Numbered from the stretch's first letter, positions 8,968-18,083 are shown. The stretch: DNA of 64,000 nucleotides from Exiguobacterium undae DSM 14481 (GCF_000620805.1 NZ_KK211187.1:2404398-2468397), one strand, 5' to 3'. Numbers and translations are program-made. The notes: generated from the letters alone by a model not told the origin.

Positions 8968-10341
8968 TTATTTTTTTAGTGGTGCTTGATCTCGGAAGTG
9001 ACGTGGAAAATTAAATTTCACACACACTTTATCCTTTTCATTTCCCGCCGTCTGGTTTTCGATCGTCACCGTTCCTTCATGACGTTCTACAATCCGCTTG
9101 ACGATGTATAATCCAAGACCAAACTTCCCTTCCTTCCCACGCGAAAATTGGTGGAACAGGGGGGATGAAGCATCAAGCGGCGGACCATCGTTCTCAATCT
9201 CGATTGTTGCCGTCTCCGCTGTTCCGGATAAACGGATCGCAATCGTCGTTTCGGCGTAACGGATTGCATTGTCCAGCACGTTTTCCAGTGCCACACGCAA
9301 TTGTTCGCCTTCACCTAACACGATTCCAGCCTCACCGGAGATTTTCCAGGTCAATGCTTTTGTCCCGACAAACCGTTTTTGCAGCAAATGCACCATCCGG
9401 TCCAGATCCACATGATCCCATTTCGAACGATCCAGCTCAAAATAGTCCAATTTCGTCACATACAACAACGCGGCCACCTTTTTCTCCAACCGTTCGGCTT
9501 CCTCTTCAATGACGGAAACCGATCCCGTCAGGTCACCGTCGGGATAAATACCGTCTGAAATCGACTGGGCATAACTTCGAATGACCATGATCGGTGTTTT
9601 TAGATCGTGAGAAATATTTTGCAACAGGGATTTTTGGGCCTTGTCCTGCTTTTCCAAATCCATTCGCATCGCATTGACGGAACGGGCCAAACGGCCGATC
9701 TCGTCTCCACGATCAAGAGGAAGCGGTGTATCCCACTGCTGGGCAGCGATTTTTCCGACAGCCCCTTCAATTTCAATCAACGGTTGTGTCAGTCGACGTG
9801 CCAACCAAAATGCGATGAACAATGTCAAGATACTGACGATCGCCACGACCCAGCCGATTTTTGAGAATAATTGCGAAATCAATTCTTGACGATAGGCATC
9901 CCAGACGTATGAGACACGGTAGTACGTTTCACCTTTAATCTCCATCTTCAAGATGCTGTAGTAAACATCTTCCTTGTCGAGACGTGTCGTATATTTTTCC
10001 ATCTCATCTTCTTGCGCAATGGCATCCCGATACATTTGATTGACCAACTGTTGGGGCGCACCGCCATAATACAGCTTACCGTTTTTTGATAATAACAAGA
10101 CGTTAACCGATCGTGACTCTTGTTTTCGTCGATCGAATTCAATCGGATTTTCTTGGAGCATCTCAATGACGGATGCATCTTCCGAGAAAAACACTTCACT
10201 GTTTTCGAGTGTCGCATACACCTGTTCATCGATGAAGTTACCGATCGACGAGCGCATGACGACCAAGATCACAATCGAGAGCGTGGCAATGACTAATAAA
10301 AACATCGCCCAGATTTGAAAACCTAGACTCCGGTTTTTCAT
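8968..10341 (-). CDS. cssS: CssS-like sensor histidine kinase
   Basis: 457 aa. TM1 at about residues 8-30, an extracytoplasmic sensor of about 125 residues, TM2 at about 160-180, then HAMP. The dimerisation/phosphoacceptor helix reads NISHDLKTPIMVIRSYAQ with the histidine at residue 245, followed by the ATPase boxes (ENVLDNAIRYA; GLGLYIVKRIVERHEG). The H-box segment and the adjacent regulator match the B. subtilis CssRS pair, which senses misfolded exported protein and induces HtrA-type proteases. Its ATG overlaps the cssR stop (ATGA). Confidence 0.85.
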   Translation of the reverse strand: MKNRSLGFQIWAMFLLVIATLSIVILVVMRSSIGNFIDEQVYATLENSEVFFSEDASVIEMLQENPIEFDRRKQESRSVNVLLLSKNGKLYYGGAPQQLVNQMYRDAIAQEDEMEKYTTRLDKEDVYYSILKMEIKGETYYRVSYVWDAYRQELISQLFSKIGWVVAIVSILTLFIAFWLARRLTQPLIEIEGAVGKIAAQQWDTPLPLDRGDEIGRLARSVNAMRMDLEKQDKAQKSLLQNISHDLKTPIMVIRSYAQSISDGIYPDGDLTGSVSVIEEEAERLEKKVAALLYVTKLDYFELDRSKWDHVDLDRMVHLLQKRFVGTKALTWKISGEAGIVLGEGEQLRVALENVLDNAIRYAETTIAIRLSGTAETATIEIENDGPPLDASSPLFHQFSRGKEGKFGLGLYIVKRIVERHEGTVTIENQTAGNEKDKVCVKFNFPRHFRDQAPLKK

Positions 10342-11006
10342 GCAGCCACCAGACGATATCCGATACCATATATCGTCTCGAGTTCAAGTTTTGAGAGCTT
10401 TTTTCGGACACGGCGTACAAGATCGTCGACGACGCGATCAGATCCAAAGTAATCGTCTCCCCAGACACTGACCAGGATTTGTTCACGCGACATCGGTGTC
10501 CCGATTTGTGTCGCGAATAAAATCAATAAGTCGTATTCTTTTGAGGTCAAATCAATCTCTTGACCATTCTCTTCAATCACACGTTTTTCCGGATAGATCA
10601 TATAATCCCCATACCGAATGACACCGGTTTTCGGTGCGGCGTAGGCGCGTGCCAAAATCTTCTTCACACGAATGACCAGTTCGCGCGGCAGAAACGGCTT
10701 GGCGATGTAATCGTCTGATCCCATCTCCAGCCCAATGATCTTATCGATGTCTTCATCGCGGGCTGAGATGAAAATGACCGGTGTCGTCTCGTCATGCGCT
10801 TTAATCCGTTTGATCAATTGAAAACCGTCCAAATCCGGCAACATGATGTCGAGTATCCATAAATCAGGTTTTTCAATGATGGCAGATGCCGCAGCTTCTC
10901 CTGATGTAAACGATTTAACTTGCCAACCTTCCTGTTCCAAATACTTGACTAAGACACGGTTCAAGTTCACTTCATCATCGACTAAATAAATCGTATGCAT
11001 CATCAT
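10338..11006 (-). CDS. cssR: CssR-like response regulator
   Basis: About 222 aa, OmpR/PhoB type. The receiver domain has the acidic pocket (VDDE), the phosphoacceptor Asp in LWILDIMLPD (about residue 54) and the Lys in AKPFLPREL. The C-terminal winged helix includes WGDDYFGSDRVVDDLVRRVRKK and ETIYGIGYRL. The sequence follows B. subtilis CssR nearly throughout. The start is ambiguous: GTG followed by three ATG codons directly after AGGAG; the second or third ATG (11003 or 11000) gives the best spacing. First gene of the cssRS operon. Confidence 0.87.
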   Translation of the reverse strand: MMMHTIYLVDDEVNLNRVLVKYLEQEGWQVKSFTSGEAAASAIIEKPDLWILDIMLPDLDGFQLIKRIKAHDETTPVIFISARDEDIDKIIGLEMGSDDYIAKPFLPRELVIRVKKILARAYAAPKTGVIRYGDYMIYPEKRVIEENGQEIDLTSKEYDLLILFATQIGTPMSREQILVSVWGDDYFGSDRVVDDLVRRVRKKLSKLELETIYGIGYRLVAA

Positions 11007-11081
11007 CACTCCTGCTTAAGTTCTTTTTTTTAGTGTAACAAAGGATTTCCGCAGAATTATGGGAGAATTAAAAAAATGTAC

Positions 11082-11116
11082 AAAAAAAACGCTCTCTTTC
11101 ATAGAAAAGAGAGGCG
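11082..11116 (-). terminator. Terminator after the small membrane protein gene
   Basis: On the minus strand, CGCCTCTCTTT - loop - AAAGAGAGCG followed by eight T. It isolates the small gene from cssR. Confidence 0.82.
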
Positions 11117-11131
11117 CACGGAACAAAACAA

Positions 11132-11287
11132 TTATTTTACAAGGCGCAACGATGGATACGTTGCACGTTCTACATGTGTTTTCACATTCGCCGATACATG
11201 ACGACGTTCCGTTTTCACTACGTGTGTTAGGAACGTTACACCGCCACCAAGTAAGACTGTTACGCCTGTCATTAAAATAATCTCCAT
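11132..11287 (-). CDS. 51-aa single-pass membrane protein, probably iron-regulated
   Basis: 51 aa from ATG 11287, with AAGGGTGG about 9 nt upstream. Residues 1-22 (MEIILMTGVTVLLGGGVTFLTH) form one membrane helix; the rest is basic with four His. A longer reading from 11314 would run through the ribosome site and is less likely. I do not recognise the family. A near-consensus Fur box lies between its start and a possible extended -10 (TGCTATAGT), and a terminator follows it, so it looks like an independent Fur-controlled unit. A role in iron or heme limitation is inference only. Confidence 0.55.
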   Translation of the reverse strand: MEIILMTGVTVLLGGGVTFLTHVVKTERRHVSANVKTHVERATYPSLRLVK

Positions 11288-11315
11288 TGTTTTCGCCACC
11301 CTTTTCCATCGCAAT

Positions 11316-11330
11316 TGATAATCAGTATCA
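11316..11330. promoter_or_regulatory. Fur box
   Basis: TGATAATCAGTATCA matches the 7-1-7 Fur consensus TGATAATnATTATCA at all but one position. It is 29 bp before the 51-aa gene, just downstream of a possible TGnTATAGT promoter on the minus strand. Confidence 0.6.
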
Positions 11331-11384
11331 TCCTCAATACGACTATAGCATGGTTGATAGAAAATGAGAAGCGTTCTCAGAGAT

Positions 11385-11819
11385 TTAATCTTTCAAAAAT
11401 TTCTGCTGTTCCACTTCATGCCGTTTTCGAATGATGTCACGCCATTTGAATTCACCCTGTTCCAATCCGTTGATTAAAATTTCAGCGGTCCCGACATTCG
11501 TCGCGAGCGGCAGATCATAGACGTCACACAACCGAATCAAGGCAGACACGTCCGGTTCATGTGGTTGAGCGGTCAACGGATCGCGTAAAAAAATCACGAT
11601 GTCGATTTCACCCCGAGCAACCATCGCGCCAATTTCTTGATCGCCGCCGAGTGGACCTGATTTACAGCGGTGAACGGTTAACGCCGTCGCCTCCATGATG
11701 CGTTGTCCCGTCGTCCCGGTGGCATACAACGTATTTTTCGAAAAATACGTTTCATATGCCCGGGTGAACATCATCATCTCATCTTTTTTTTCGTCATGTG
11801 CAATCAAAGCAATATTCAT
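11385..11819 (-). CDS. mgsA: Methylglyoxal synthase
   Basis: 144 aa, standard length. It has the family's opening [18 protein letters not shown], the phosphate-binding TGTTG loop, the catalytic [14 protein letters not shown] with its aspartate, and [20 protein letters not shown]. It converts dihydroxyacetone phosphate to methylglyoxal, a bypass of lower glycolysis under phosphate limitation. Its location just after the fatty acyl-CoA ligase, and not far from the glycerol genes that feed DHAP, is suggestive but not proof of shared control. Ribosome site GGGGGAGG before ATG 11819. Confidence 0.96.
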   Translation of the reverse strand: MNIALIAHDEKKDEMMMFTRAYETYFSKNTLYATGTTGQRIMEATALTVHRCKSGPLGGDQEIGAMVARGEIDIVIFLRDPLTAQPHEPDVSALIRLCDVYDLPLATNVGTAEILINGLEQGEFKWRDIIRKRHEVEQQKFLKD

Positions 11820-11853
11820 TTGAATCCTCCCCCTCTCTCTTTAATATGCACAT

Positions 11854-11885
11854 AAAAAGAACTTCAGAAACCTGAAGCTCTTTTT
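11854..11885. terminator. Terminator after lcfB
   Basis: AAAAAGA-a-CTTCAG...CTGAAG-c-TCTTTTT, located between the lcfB stop and mgsA; symmetrical A/T runs. Confidence 0.82.
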
Positions 11886-11895
11886 GTAATCGACC

Positions 11896-13443
11896 TCATG
11901 AATTCGTCGGTTGCTTTTTCAATACGGTCCGTAAAATCTTCCCCGTCGTATTTCGCGGCAGCTGATCAATGAATTCAATCCGTGTCGGACATTTGTATTT
12001 TGCGAGCGATACGGCGCAAAAATCGAGGACTTCTTTGTCAGTCAACGGCTCACGCACGACGACGAACGCTTTGACCGCTTCTCCCATCTCTTCGTCCGGT
12101 ATGCCGATGACGGCTGCTTCGACGACAGCAGGATGTTGGTACAGCACCTCCTCGACTTCACGCGGGTAGACATTGTATCCGCCGACGATGATCATGTCTT
12201 TTTTCCGGTCGACAATGTAGAAATACCCATCTTCATCACGTCGCGCTAAATCCCCTGTATACAACCAACCTTCTTTTAACGTCGCTTGTGTTTCTTCCGG
12301 CATCTTATAATACCCTGTCATGACGTTTGGTCCTCGTACGATCAATTCGCCGACCTGACCAACCGGTACGTCCTGACCCAATTCATCGACGACCTTATTT
12401 TCGACATCGATGATCGACGGACCAATTGATCCGGGTTTTTGAATTCCGTTCAGTGGATTAAAACATGTCACCGGCGACGCTTCCGATAGTCCATACCCTT
12501 CGAGAATATGACAATTAAACGTCTGATCAAACGCTTGCAGTAACGGAACCGGTAAACTTGCGCCACCGGAAACAAACAACCGTGTCGTCGCAAAATGGTC
12601 GGCGTATGCCGGATGCGCCTTCACAGTCTGTAACAAGAAGTTATACATCGTCGGTACACCGGCAAAAATCGTGACCCGTTCTTTTTTCGCCAGTTCAAAG
12701 GTCTCCTGTGGTGAAAAACGGGAGGCGATGACGATTGTTGCGCCATGTGCAAGCGACGCATTGACGACAACCGTCAAACAAAAGACATGGAACATCGGCA
12801 AGACAGCTAATGTCCGGTCCTCTTCCGAGACATTTAAGTATTCCCCGATGGAACGCGCATTTGATGTCAGATTACGATGTGACAACATCGCACCTTTTGG
12901 TTTCCCCGTCGTTCCACTCGTGTACAAAATAACTGCGGTTTCATCGAGTTCATAGGTCACGTCTTGAATCGGGTGATCAATCTCAAGCCAGTTTTCAAGT
13001 GTCGTGAAGCGAACGTTTCCGAGCTGTTCGTCCGGACCGATTTGACCGTTAAACGGCACAGAGACAACAACAGCAAGGTGCGGTAAATGCACCAAACGCT
13101 CTTTGGCCGCCTCGACAAGTGGTGCAATCCCCAAAATCCCTTTGACATCCCCGTTCATCAAGATATAACCGAGTTCATCCGGCGTATAGGTCGGATTGAT
13201 CGGGATAGCGATTGCCCCTTGCTTCATGACGGCATAGTAACCGACTAAAAAAGCTGGACTGTTCCCGAGAATAAGAGCCACGTGATCCCCTTTACGAATG
13301 CCGTGTGCCTCAAGTGCTCCGGCTGCCCGGTGAAACTTTTCAACAAATTCGCGATAACTGACTGCGGTCTCTTCGAATACGTACGCAATGCTATCCGGAC
13401 GTTGCCGCGCTGTTTCTTCCACCGAATGAATCAATCCCATCAT
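11896..13443 (-). CDS. lcfB: Long-chain fatty acid-CoA ligase (LcfB/YhfL type)
   Basis: 515 aa from ATG 13443 (AAAGGGG 9 nt upstream); an upstream extension of 48 residues would be read from the promoter region and is rejected. It contains the AMP-binding signature LYTSGTTGKPKGAM, GYGLSEASPVTCFNP and YTGDLARRDEDGYFYIVDRKKDMI, and ends with the acyl-adenylate Lys region (PRNTTGKILR). It activates fatty acids to acyl-CoA for beta-oxidation or lipid remodelling. It closely follows B. subtilis LcfB. A FadR-like palindrome and a CcpA-like site sit upstream. Confidence 0.93.
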   Translation of the reverse strand: MMGLIHSVEETARQRPDSIAYVFEETAVSYREFVEKFHRAAGALEAHGIRKGDHVALILGNSPAFLVGYYAVMKQGAIAIPINPTYTPDELGYILMNGDVKGILGIAPLVEAAKERLVHLPHLAVVVSVPFNGQIGPDEQLGNVRFTTLENWLEIDHPIQDVTYELDETAVILYTSGTTGKPKGAMLSHRNLTSNARSIGEYLNVSEEDRTLAVLPMFHVFCLTVVVNASLAHGATIVIASRFSPQETFELAKKERVTIFAGVPTMYNFLLQTVKAHPAYADHFATTRLFVSGGASLPVPLLQAFDQTFNCHILEGYGLSEASPVTCFNPLNGIQKPGSIGPSIIDVENKVVDELGQDVPVGQVGELIVRGPNVMTGYYKMPEETQATLKEGWLYTGDLARRDEDGYFYIVDRKKDMIIVGGYNVYPREVEEVLYQHPAVVEAAVIGIPDEEMGEAVKAFVVVREPLTDKEVLDFCAVSLAKYKCPTRIEFIDQLPRNTTGKILRTVLKKQPTNS

Positions 13444-13461
13444 AACTAGTTTCCCCTTTCG

Positions 13462-13479
13462 AATGAATAACCATTCATT
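13462..13479. promoter_or_regulatory. FadR-type operator before lcfB
   Basis: AATGAAT-AACC-ATTCATT, perfect 7-nt arms, 19 bp before the lcfB start. It resembles the ATGAATGA/TCATTCAT palindrome bound by the TetR-family FadR that controls acyl-CoA ligase genes in Bacillus. Confidence 0.6.
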
Positions 13480-13487
13480 TTTAGCAT

Positions 13488-13524
13488 AAAAAAATCCATA
13501 CATGACGTGTCCGCCTGTATGGAT
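13488..13524 (-). terminator. Terminator after the short-chain dehydrogenase gene
   Basis: ATCCATACA ... TGTATGGAT, 9-bp arms with a 13-nt loop, followed on the minus strand by seven T. It lies inside the lcfB upstream region. Confidence 0.7.
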
Positions 13525-13552
13525 AGTGTAGCATTTTATGGAAACGTTTTCA
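13525..13552 (-). promoter_or_regulatory. Possible lcfB promoter with cre-like site
   Basis: TGGAAACGTTTTCA (13539-13552) matches the CcpA cre consensus at 13 of 14 positions. An extended -10, TGCTACACT (minus strand, TACACT at 13530-13525), lies just downstream. Transcription would then begin within the terminator hairpin of the preceding gene. Confidence 0.4.
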
Positions 13553-13564
13553 CGCTCTTTCTTT

Positions 13565-14452
13565 TTAGCCGTTGACGATGACGCCACCGTTTAGATGAAG
13601 AACTTGTCCCGTCATATAGCTGGAATCGTTACACGCCAAGAACACATAAGCAGAAGCCATTTCGGCCGGCTGTCCCGGGCGATCCATTGGCGTATTCTTA
13701 CCGAACGTCTTCACAGACTCATCAGGGAACGTATCCGTGATCAACGGTGTCCAAATCGGACCCGGTGCAACAGCATTGACACGAATTCCTTGTTTCGCGA
13801 GATTCATCGACAGACTGCGTGTGAAGCTGACGATTGCCCCTTTTGTCGACGAATAATCAATCAGCAAGGCGTTTCCTTCGTATGCCGTCGAAGACGTCGT
13901 ATTGATGATGGCTGATCCGAGTGTCAAATGCGGCAGAGCTGCCCGTGCCAAACGCATCATCCCGAAGATGTTCGTCTTGAACGTTTTTTCCATCGATTCG
14001 TCCGTGATGTCGAGCAACGATTCTTCCGGTTTTTGCATGCTCGCATTGTTGACGACGATGTCGAGACGTCCGAACCGGTCAATCGTTTTCTTGACAAGCT
14101 CTTCACAGTAAGCACCGTCACCGATATCTCCTTGCGACAGTAATACTTCTCCACCCAACTCTTCAAGACGGGCTTTTGTTTCTTCTGCGCCTTCTTGATC
14201 GCCGTAAAACGCGATGACGATTTTAGCACCTTCTAATGTATAAGCAATCGAGATGGCTCGTCCGATTCCTGAATTCCCGCCTGTCACGATCGCGACTTTT
14301 CCTTTTAATTTTCCGGCAGCACGATAATCGTCCCGCTCATAATACGGTAACGGCTGTTGGTCTTCCGTTTTCGGTAAGCCTTCGGAAACTTTTTCAAAAT
14401 TGATGAAGTCGTTTAATGTACCCTCTAAAAAGTTATCTTTATTGTAGCCCAT
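13565..14452 (-). CDS. Short-chain dehydrogenase/reductase
   Basis: 295 aa from ATG 14452 (GGGGGAG upstream). The N-terminal 55 residues are an extension found in general-stress SDR proteins such as YdaD/YhxC. The Rossmann motif is VTGGNSGIGRA, the NNAS motif follows, and the catalytic Ser/Tyr/Lys appear in NTTSSTAYEGN and DYSSTKGA. It ends HLNGGVIVNG. It is an NAD(P)-dependent oxidoreductase of unknown substrate. It is 51 bp after lplJ without a terminator, so probably read from the frnE-like promoter as third gene. Confidence 0.88.
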   Translation of the reverse strand: MGYNKDNFLEGTLNDFINFEKVSEGLPKTEDQQPLPYYERDDYRAAGKLKGKVAIVTGGNSGIGRAISIAYTLEGAKIVIAFYGDQEGAEETKARLEELGGEVLLSQGDIGDGAYCEELVKKTIDRFGRLDIVVNNASMQKPEESLLDITDESMEKTFKTNIFGMMRLARAALPHLTLGSAIINTTSSTAYEGNALLIDYSSTKGAIVSFTRSLSMNLAKQGIRVNAVAPGPIWTPLITDTFPDESVKTFGKNTPMDRPGQPAEMASAYVFLACNDSSYMTGQVLHLNGGVIVNG

Positions 14453-14503
14453 GAAAAAAGCTCCCCCTATGCAAGTTGATAGAAAGAGTTTTCCCAAAAA
14501 AGC

Positions 14504-15502
14504 TTATGCTAAAACGTCGAGTACTTCATCGAGTTCAACGGCACCAAAATATTTCTTTAATTCGTACTGACTCAACACGTCCCGTAAAGAGGTCCGGTCA
14601 TACCGTTTCCCTTCCAGCGCCCGAGCGATTTCCGATGCATCCTCGACACCAAAGAAATCACCGTAAATCTTCGCTTCTTCAATGATTCCCTTTTTGACGT
14701 TCAGACGGAAATCAATCGTTCCGATCGGGAAACGTTTTTTGTGAATGACATCAAACTTCGGTGATTTCCCGAAATTCCAATCCCAGTTCCCGTAACGTTC
14801 TGCTGAAATCGCATGCACTTTCGCCCAGTCTTCCTCCGTCAAAACATAACGTTCCATTTCTTTCCCTTCATAAATCGAAGCCAACAGATGTTCAACAAAA
14901 TCATCCATCGTCAACGGTTCTGTCAAAAATTCCGAGATGTTTGCGACGCGGCTGCGGACGGATTTGATCCCTTTTGAACGCATTTTTTCTTCACTGACGA
15001 CAAGAGCATTGACGACTTCTTCAATGTTTGAATCGAGCATCAATGTGCCGTGGCTGAACATTCGACCCTTCGTCGTAAACTGGGCGTTCCCGCTGATTTT
15101 TCGTGTCCCGACATGAATGTCGTTCCGACCCGATAATTCTGCTTCGACTCCGAGTTTATGCAGTGCTTGAACAACCGGTTCCGTGAATTTTTTATAGTTG
15201 TTGAAGGAGTCTCCGTCATCTTTCGTCAAGAAACTGAAGTTCAAGTTCCCCAGATCATGATAGACGGCCCCCCCGCCTGACAGACGGCGGACGACATGAA
15301 TCCCGTTTTCCTCGACATACTTTAAGTTAACTTCTTCACTCGTGTTTTGATTCTTCCCGACAATGATCGATGGACCATTGATGTAAAACAGGAAATAATC
15401 CTCTTCGCTGACATTCAGGTTGTTCAAAATGAAATCCTCTACAGCAAGGTTAATCCGTGCATCGTGAATTTCTGGATGGAAAATGAATTTCATAAGTTTC
15501 AT
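14504..15502 (-). CDS. lplJ: Lipoate-protein ligase (LplJ type)
   Basis: 332 aa. It has the lipoyl-binding loop VVRRLSGGGAVYHDLGNLNFSF, the catalytic lysine in GTRKISGNAQ, and the C-terminal accessory domain, with the length of LplJ/LplA. It adenylates scavenged lipoate and attaches it to E2 and GcvH proteins. Start: AAAGGAG is 3-4 nt before ATG 15502 and 12 nt before a second ATG at 15493 (MKFIFHPEIHD), which also fits the family. It is 21 bp after the frnE-like gene, clearly one operon. Confidence 0.93.
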   Translation of the reverse strand: MKLMKFIFHPEIHDARINLAVEDFILNNLNVSEEDYFLFYINGPSIIVGKNQNTSEEVNLKYVEENGIHVVRRLSGGGAVYHDLGNLNFSFLTKDDGDSFNNYKKFTEPVVQALHKLGVEAELSGRNDIHVGTRKISGNAQFTTKGRMFSHGTLMLDSNIEEVVNALVVSEEKMRSKGIKSVRSRVANISEFLTEPLTMDDFVEHLLASIYEGKEMERYVLTEEDWAKVHAISAERYGNWDWNFGKSPKFDVIHKKRFPIGTIDFRLNVKKGIIEEAKIYGDFFGVEDASEIARALEGKRYDRTSLRDVLSQYELKKYFGAVELDEVLDVLA

Positions 15503-15523
15503 GTTCTCCTTTTACAATCGAAT

Positions 15524-16207
15524 TTAGTTGCAGCCGTCTACACCACAGGCATCACCTTCGGCAACGATTTCTACTTTTTGTTCCTGTTGGACTCGTTCCA
15601 ACACTTGACTGAATGCCTCTACCGGTTGCGCACCGGAAATCGCATACTTCCGGTCGAATACAAAGAACGGTACACCGGTGACACCTAGTTCACGAGCCAT
15701 GTCTTCTTCTTGGCGAACTTCATCAGAAGACTCATCAGATGCGAGAAATGCCTCGACGGTTGCTGTCTCCAGTCCAGCTTCGGTCGCAATCCGCGTCAAG
15801 ATCGAATCATCATTTAAATTTTCACCGTTCATGAAATAGGCTTGGAACAATCCTTCTGATACCTCATCCATTTTATCATGTTTTTTAGCGAGTTGAGTCA
15901 GGCGGTGAGCTTTAAATGTGTTTGCCGGAATGACACGATCCATTTCGTATGCCAAACCGTCTGTCTTCGCGGAATCGACGACTCCTTGTGACATCGATCG
16001 CGCTTGTTCCACGGATGTTCCGTACTTCGCCGCTAAAATTTCATACAGCCCCATCGTCGGTGTTTCAGGTGCTGCCGGATCAAGCTCAAAACTTTTGAAT
16101 TCTACCTCGACGTTCGTTGCACCATTTGCCTCAATTGCCTTTTCCAAACGTTTTTTACCGATATAACAAAACGGACATGCGTAATCTGACCAAACTTCTA
16201 CTTTCAT
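15524..16207 (-). CDS. DsbA-family oxidoreductase (FrnE type)
   Basis: 227 aa without a signal peptide, so cytoplasmic. The thioredoxin fold begins MKVEVWSDYACPFCYIG with the CPFC active site at residues 11-14, an inserted helical domain follows, and the cis-Pro loop is TGVPFFVFD. The tail CGVDGC adds a second Cys pair, as in FrnE proteins. FrnE-like enzymes act as disulfide isomerases under oxidative stress. It is the first gene of a likely operon with lplJ and the SDR gene. The active-site cysteines and the lipoate-linked neighbour suggest thiol/dithiol metabolism, which is inference. Confidence 0.88.
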   Translation of the reverse strand: MKVEVWSDYACPFCYIGKKRLEKAIEANGATNVEVEFKSFELDPAAPETPTMGLYEILAAKYGTSVEQARSMSQGVVDSAKTDGLAYEMDRVIPANTFKAHRLTQLAKKHDKMDEVSEGLFQAYFMNGENLNDDSILTRIATEAGLETATVEAFLASDESSDEVRQEEDMARELGVTGVPFFVFDRKYAISGAQPVEAFSQVLERVQQEQKVEIVAEGDACGVDGCN

Positions 16208-16246
16208 CCTGTTCCATCTCCTTTTTAGTGAGTGTCATGTACATTT

Positions 16247-16275
16247 AGCATAATCGCCCGAGCAGCCGCTTGCAA
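16247..16275 (-). promoter_or_regulatory. Sigma-A promoter of the frnE-lplJ unit
   Basis: On the minus strand TTGCAA (16275-16270), a 17-bp spacer and TATGCT (16252-16247), 40 bp before ATG 16207. Confidence 0.5.
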
Positions 16276-16298
16276 TGAATCTGATTTCCGGAGACACC

Positions 16299-16332
16299 AA
16301 AAACTCCTTCACCCGAAAGCGAAGGAGTTTTT
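16299..16332. terminator. Terminator after glpD
   Basis: AAAAACTCCTTC - loop - GAAGGAGTTTTT, perfect stem with A and T runs, 14 bp past the glpD stop. Confidence 0.88.
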
Positions 16333-16346
16333 GACTACAGCTGCTT

Positions 16347-18002
16347 TTATTCTGTGACGAGTGCGTGTGCCGCATCCTCAATTTCAATGTCGAGTTCTTT
16401 TGTATATTCTGCCGTTTGAGCTGACGTCCAGTTCAAATGACGTGCCATCTCTTTGATGGCTGCTTCTTTATGCTGACGTGCCCAAGCAATATCAAAGAAG
16501 ACTGCCCCCGTCCGACGGATAAAGAAGTCGATTGGACGTGCGACCATCTCGTGATCGATTCCGTAATGAAGCTGCGCGTAGACATCACGCGGCAGTTCCG
16601 TTTCTGCTGCATCATATTCCGTTGCATAGGCAAGAACATCCGGTAAGTTCGAGCCGTAGCGTTTAGCGAGGAACAAGACTTCCTCCGAAGTTAGACCGTT
16701 AGCCGGTGCTTGCGCTTTGAGGAATTTCGCGAATCCGGTCGCTCCTCCGACATGTCCACCTGAAATCGGCATGTTTTTTGTCGAACAACGGGCATACGCC
16801 ACATTGTCTTCTTGTTTCAAGAGTTTTGCGACGAGATCAACGACGTGCTCGCCCATTTTGCGGTAACCTGTCAGTTTCCCGCCGGCAATCGTAATCAAGC
16901 CTGATTCAGACTGCCATACTTCGTCTTTTCGTGAAATTTCTGATGGGTCTTTCCCTTGTTCATAAATCAACGGACGAACACCGGCCCAACTCGATTCAAC
17001 ATCTTCTGCTGTCACTTTGACGTCCGGGAACATGTAGTGAATCGCATCGAGGACGTAGTCTTGATCTTCCACCGTAAATTTCGGATGTGACGTATCTTTG
17101 TCGAAGAATGTATCTGTTGTCCCGACATAGGCTTTTCCGTCACGTGGGATCGCAAAGATCATCCGACCGTCCGGTGTATCGAAGTAGACGGCTTGTTTTA
17201 ACGGGAATTTCGACTGATCGATGACGACGTGAACCCCTTTTGTCAGACGAAGCTGTTTTCCGACTTTCGAACCGTCTTTTTCACGCAACTCATCGACCCA
17301 TGGACCTGTAGCATTGACGACTTTTTTCGCACGAATTTCGTGGACATCACCCGTCTCAAGATCCGTCACGCGCATCCCGACGACTTTACCCGCTTCATAA
17401 AGAATTTCTTCGGCTTTTGTATAGTTAATGACGCGAGCACCGTGTGCGACCGCTTCTTTCATGACTTCAATCGTCAGACGGGCATCATCTGTCCGGTATT
17501 CGACGTAGTAACCGCCGCCTTTAAGACCGTCTTGTTTTACGAGTGGTTCTTTTGCAAGCGTCTCTTTTGACGATAACATCGAACGCCACTCGGAACGTTT
17601 GACTCCGGCTAAGAAATCGTAGACACGTAAACCGATTGATGTACTGAACGGTCCGAATGTACCGCCTTTGTGCATCGGTAACAACATCCATTCCGGTGTC
17701 GTGACGTGGGGTCCGTTTTCATAAACGATGGCACGTTCTTTCCCGACCTCGGCGACCATTTGGATTTCAAATTGTTTCAAGTAACGCAAACCACCATGCA
17801 CCAATTTCGTTGAACGACTTGACGTTCCGGCTGCGAAGTCCTGCATTTCAACGAGTCCAATTTTCATGCCACGTGACGCGGCATCAAGTGCGATTCCAGC
17901 TCCTGTGATCCCTCCACCTACGACAAGTAGATCCAGTTCTTCACGCGTTAATCGATTGTAGACCTCTGCACGGTTTTTGCTTGAAAATGATTGGTTTGCC
18001 AT
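16347..18002 (-). CDS. glpD: Aerobic glycerol-3-phosphate dehydrogenase
   Basis: 551 aa, usual length. The FAD-binding motif [21 protein letters not shown] is near residues 25-45, followed by [17 protein letters not shown] and the C-terminal DAO_C domain. It oxidises glycerol-3-phosphate to DHAP at the membrane, passing electrons to quinone. Ribosome site CAGGAGG before ATG 18002. The leader carries a terminator hairpin whose upstream motif is shared with glpF, pointing to GlpP antitermination. It has its own promoter after glpK. Confidence 0.97.
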   Translation of the reverse strand: MANQSFSSKNRAEVYNRLTREELDLLVVGGGITGAGIALDAASRGMKIGLVEMQDFAAGTSSRSTKLVHGGLRYLKQFEIQMVAEVGKERAIVYENGPHVTTPEWMLLPMHKGGTFGPFSTSIGLRVYDFLAGVKRSEWRSMLSSKETLAKEPLVKQDGLKGGGYYVEYRTDDARLTIEVMKEAVAHGARVINYTKAEEILYEAGKVVGMRVTDLETGDVHEIRAKKVVNATGPWVDELREKDGSKVGKQLRLTKGVHVVIDQSKFPLKQAVYFDTPDGRMIFAIPRDGKAYVGTTDTFFDKDTSHPKFTVEDQDYVLDAIHYMFPDVKVTAEDVESSWAGVRPLIYEQGKDPSEISRKDEVWQSESGLITIAGGKLTGYRKMGEHVVDLVAKLLKQEDNVAYARCSTKNMPISGGHVGGATGFAKFLKAQAPANGLTSEEVLFLAKRYGSNLPDVLAYATEYDAAETELPRDVYAQLHYGIDHEMVARPIDFFIRRTGAVFFDIAWARQHKEAAIKEMARHLNWTSAQTAEYTKELDIEIEDAAHALVTE

Positions 18003-18027
18003 GAATAGTTCCTCCTGTTTGGGTTCG

Positions 18028-18080
18028 AAAAAAAAGAGACCACAACAAACAGGCTGACGGTGTCAACTGTTGCTGTGGTC

Positions 18081-18083
<3 letters not shown>
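18028..18083 (-). terminator. Leader terminator of glpD (GlpP-type attenuator)
   Basis: On the minus strand AGAGACCACA-g-CAACAG...CTGTTtGTTGTGGTCTCT followed by eight T, lying between the glpD promoter and its ribosome site. A terminator in this position implies antitermination; in Bacillus the glpD leader is the GlpP target. Confidence 0.8.
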
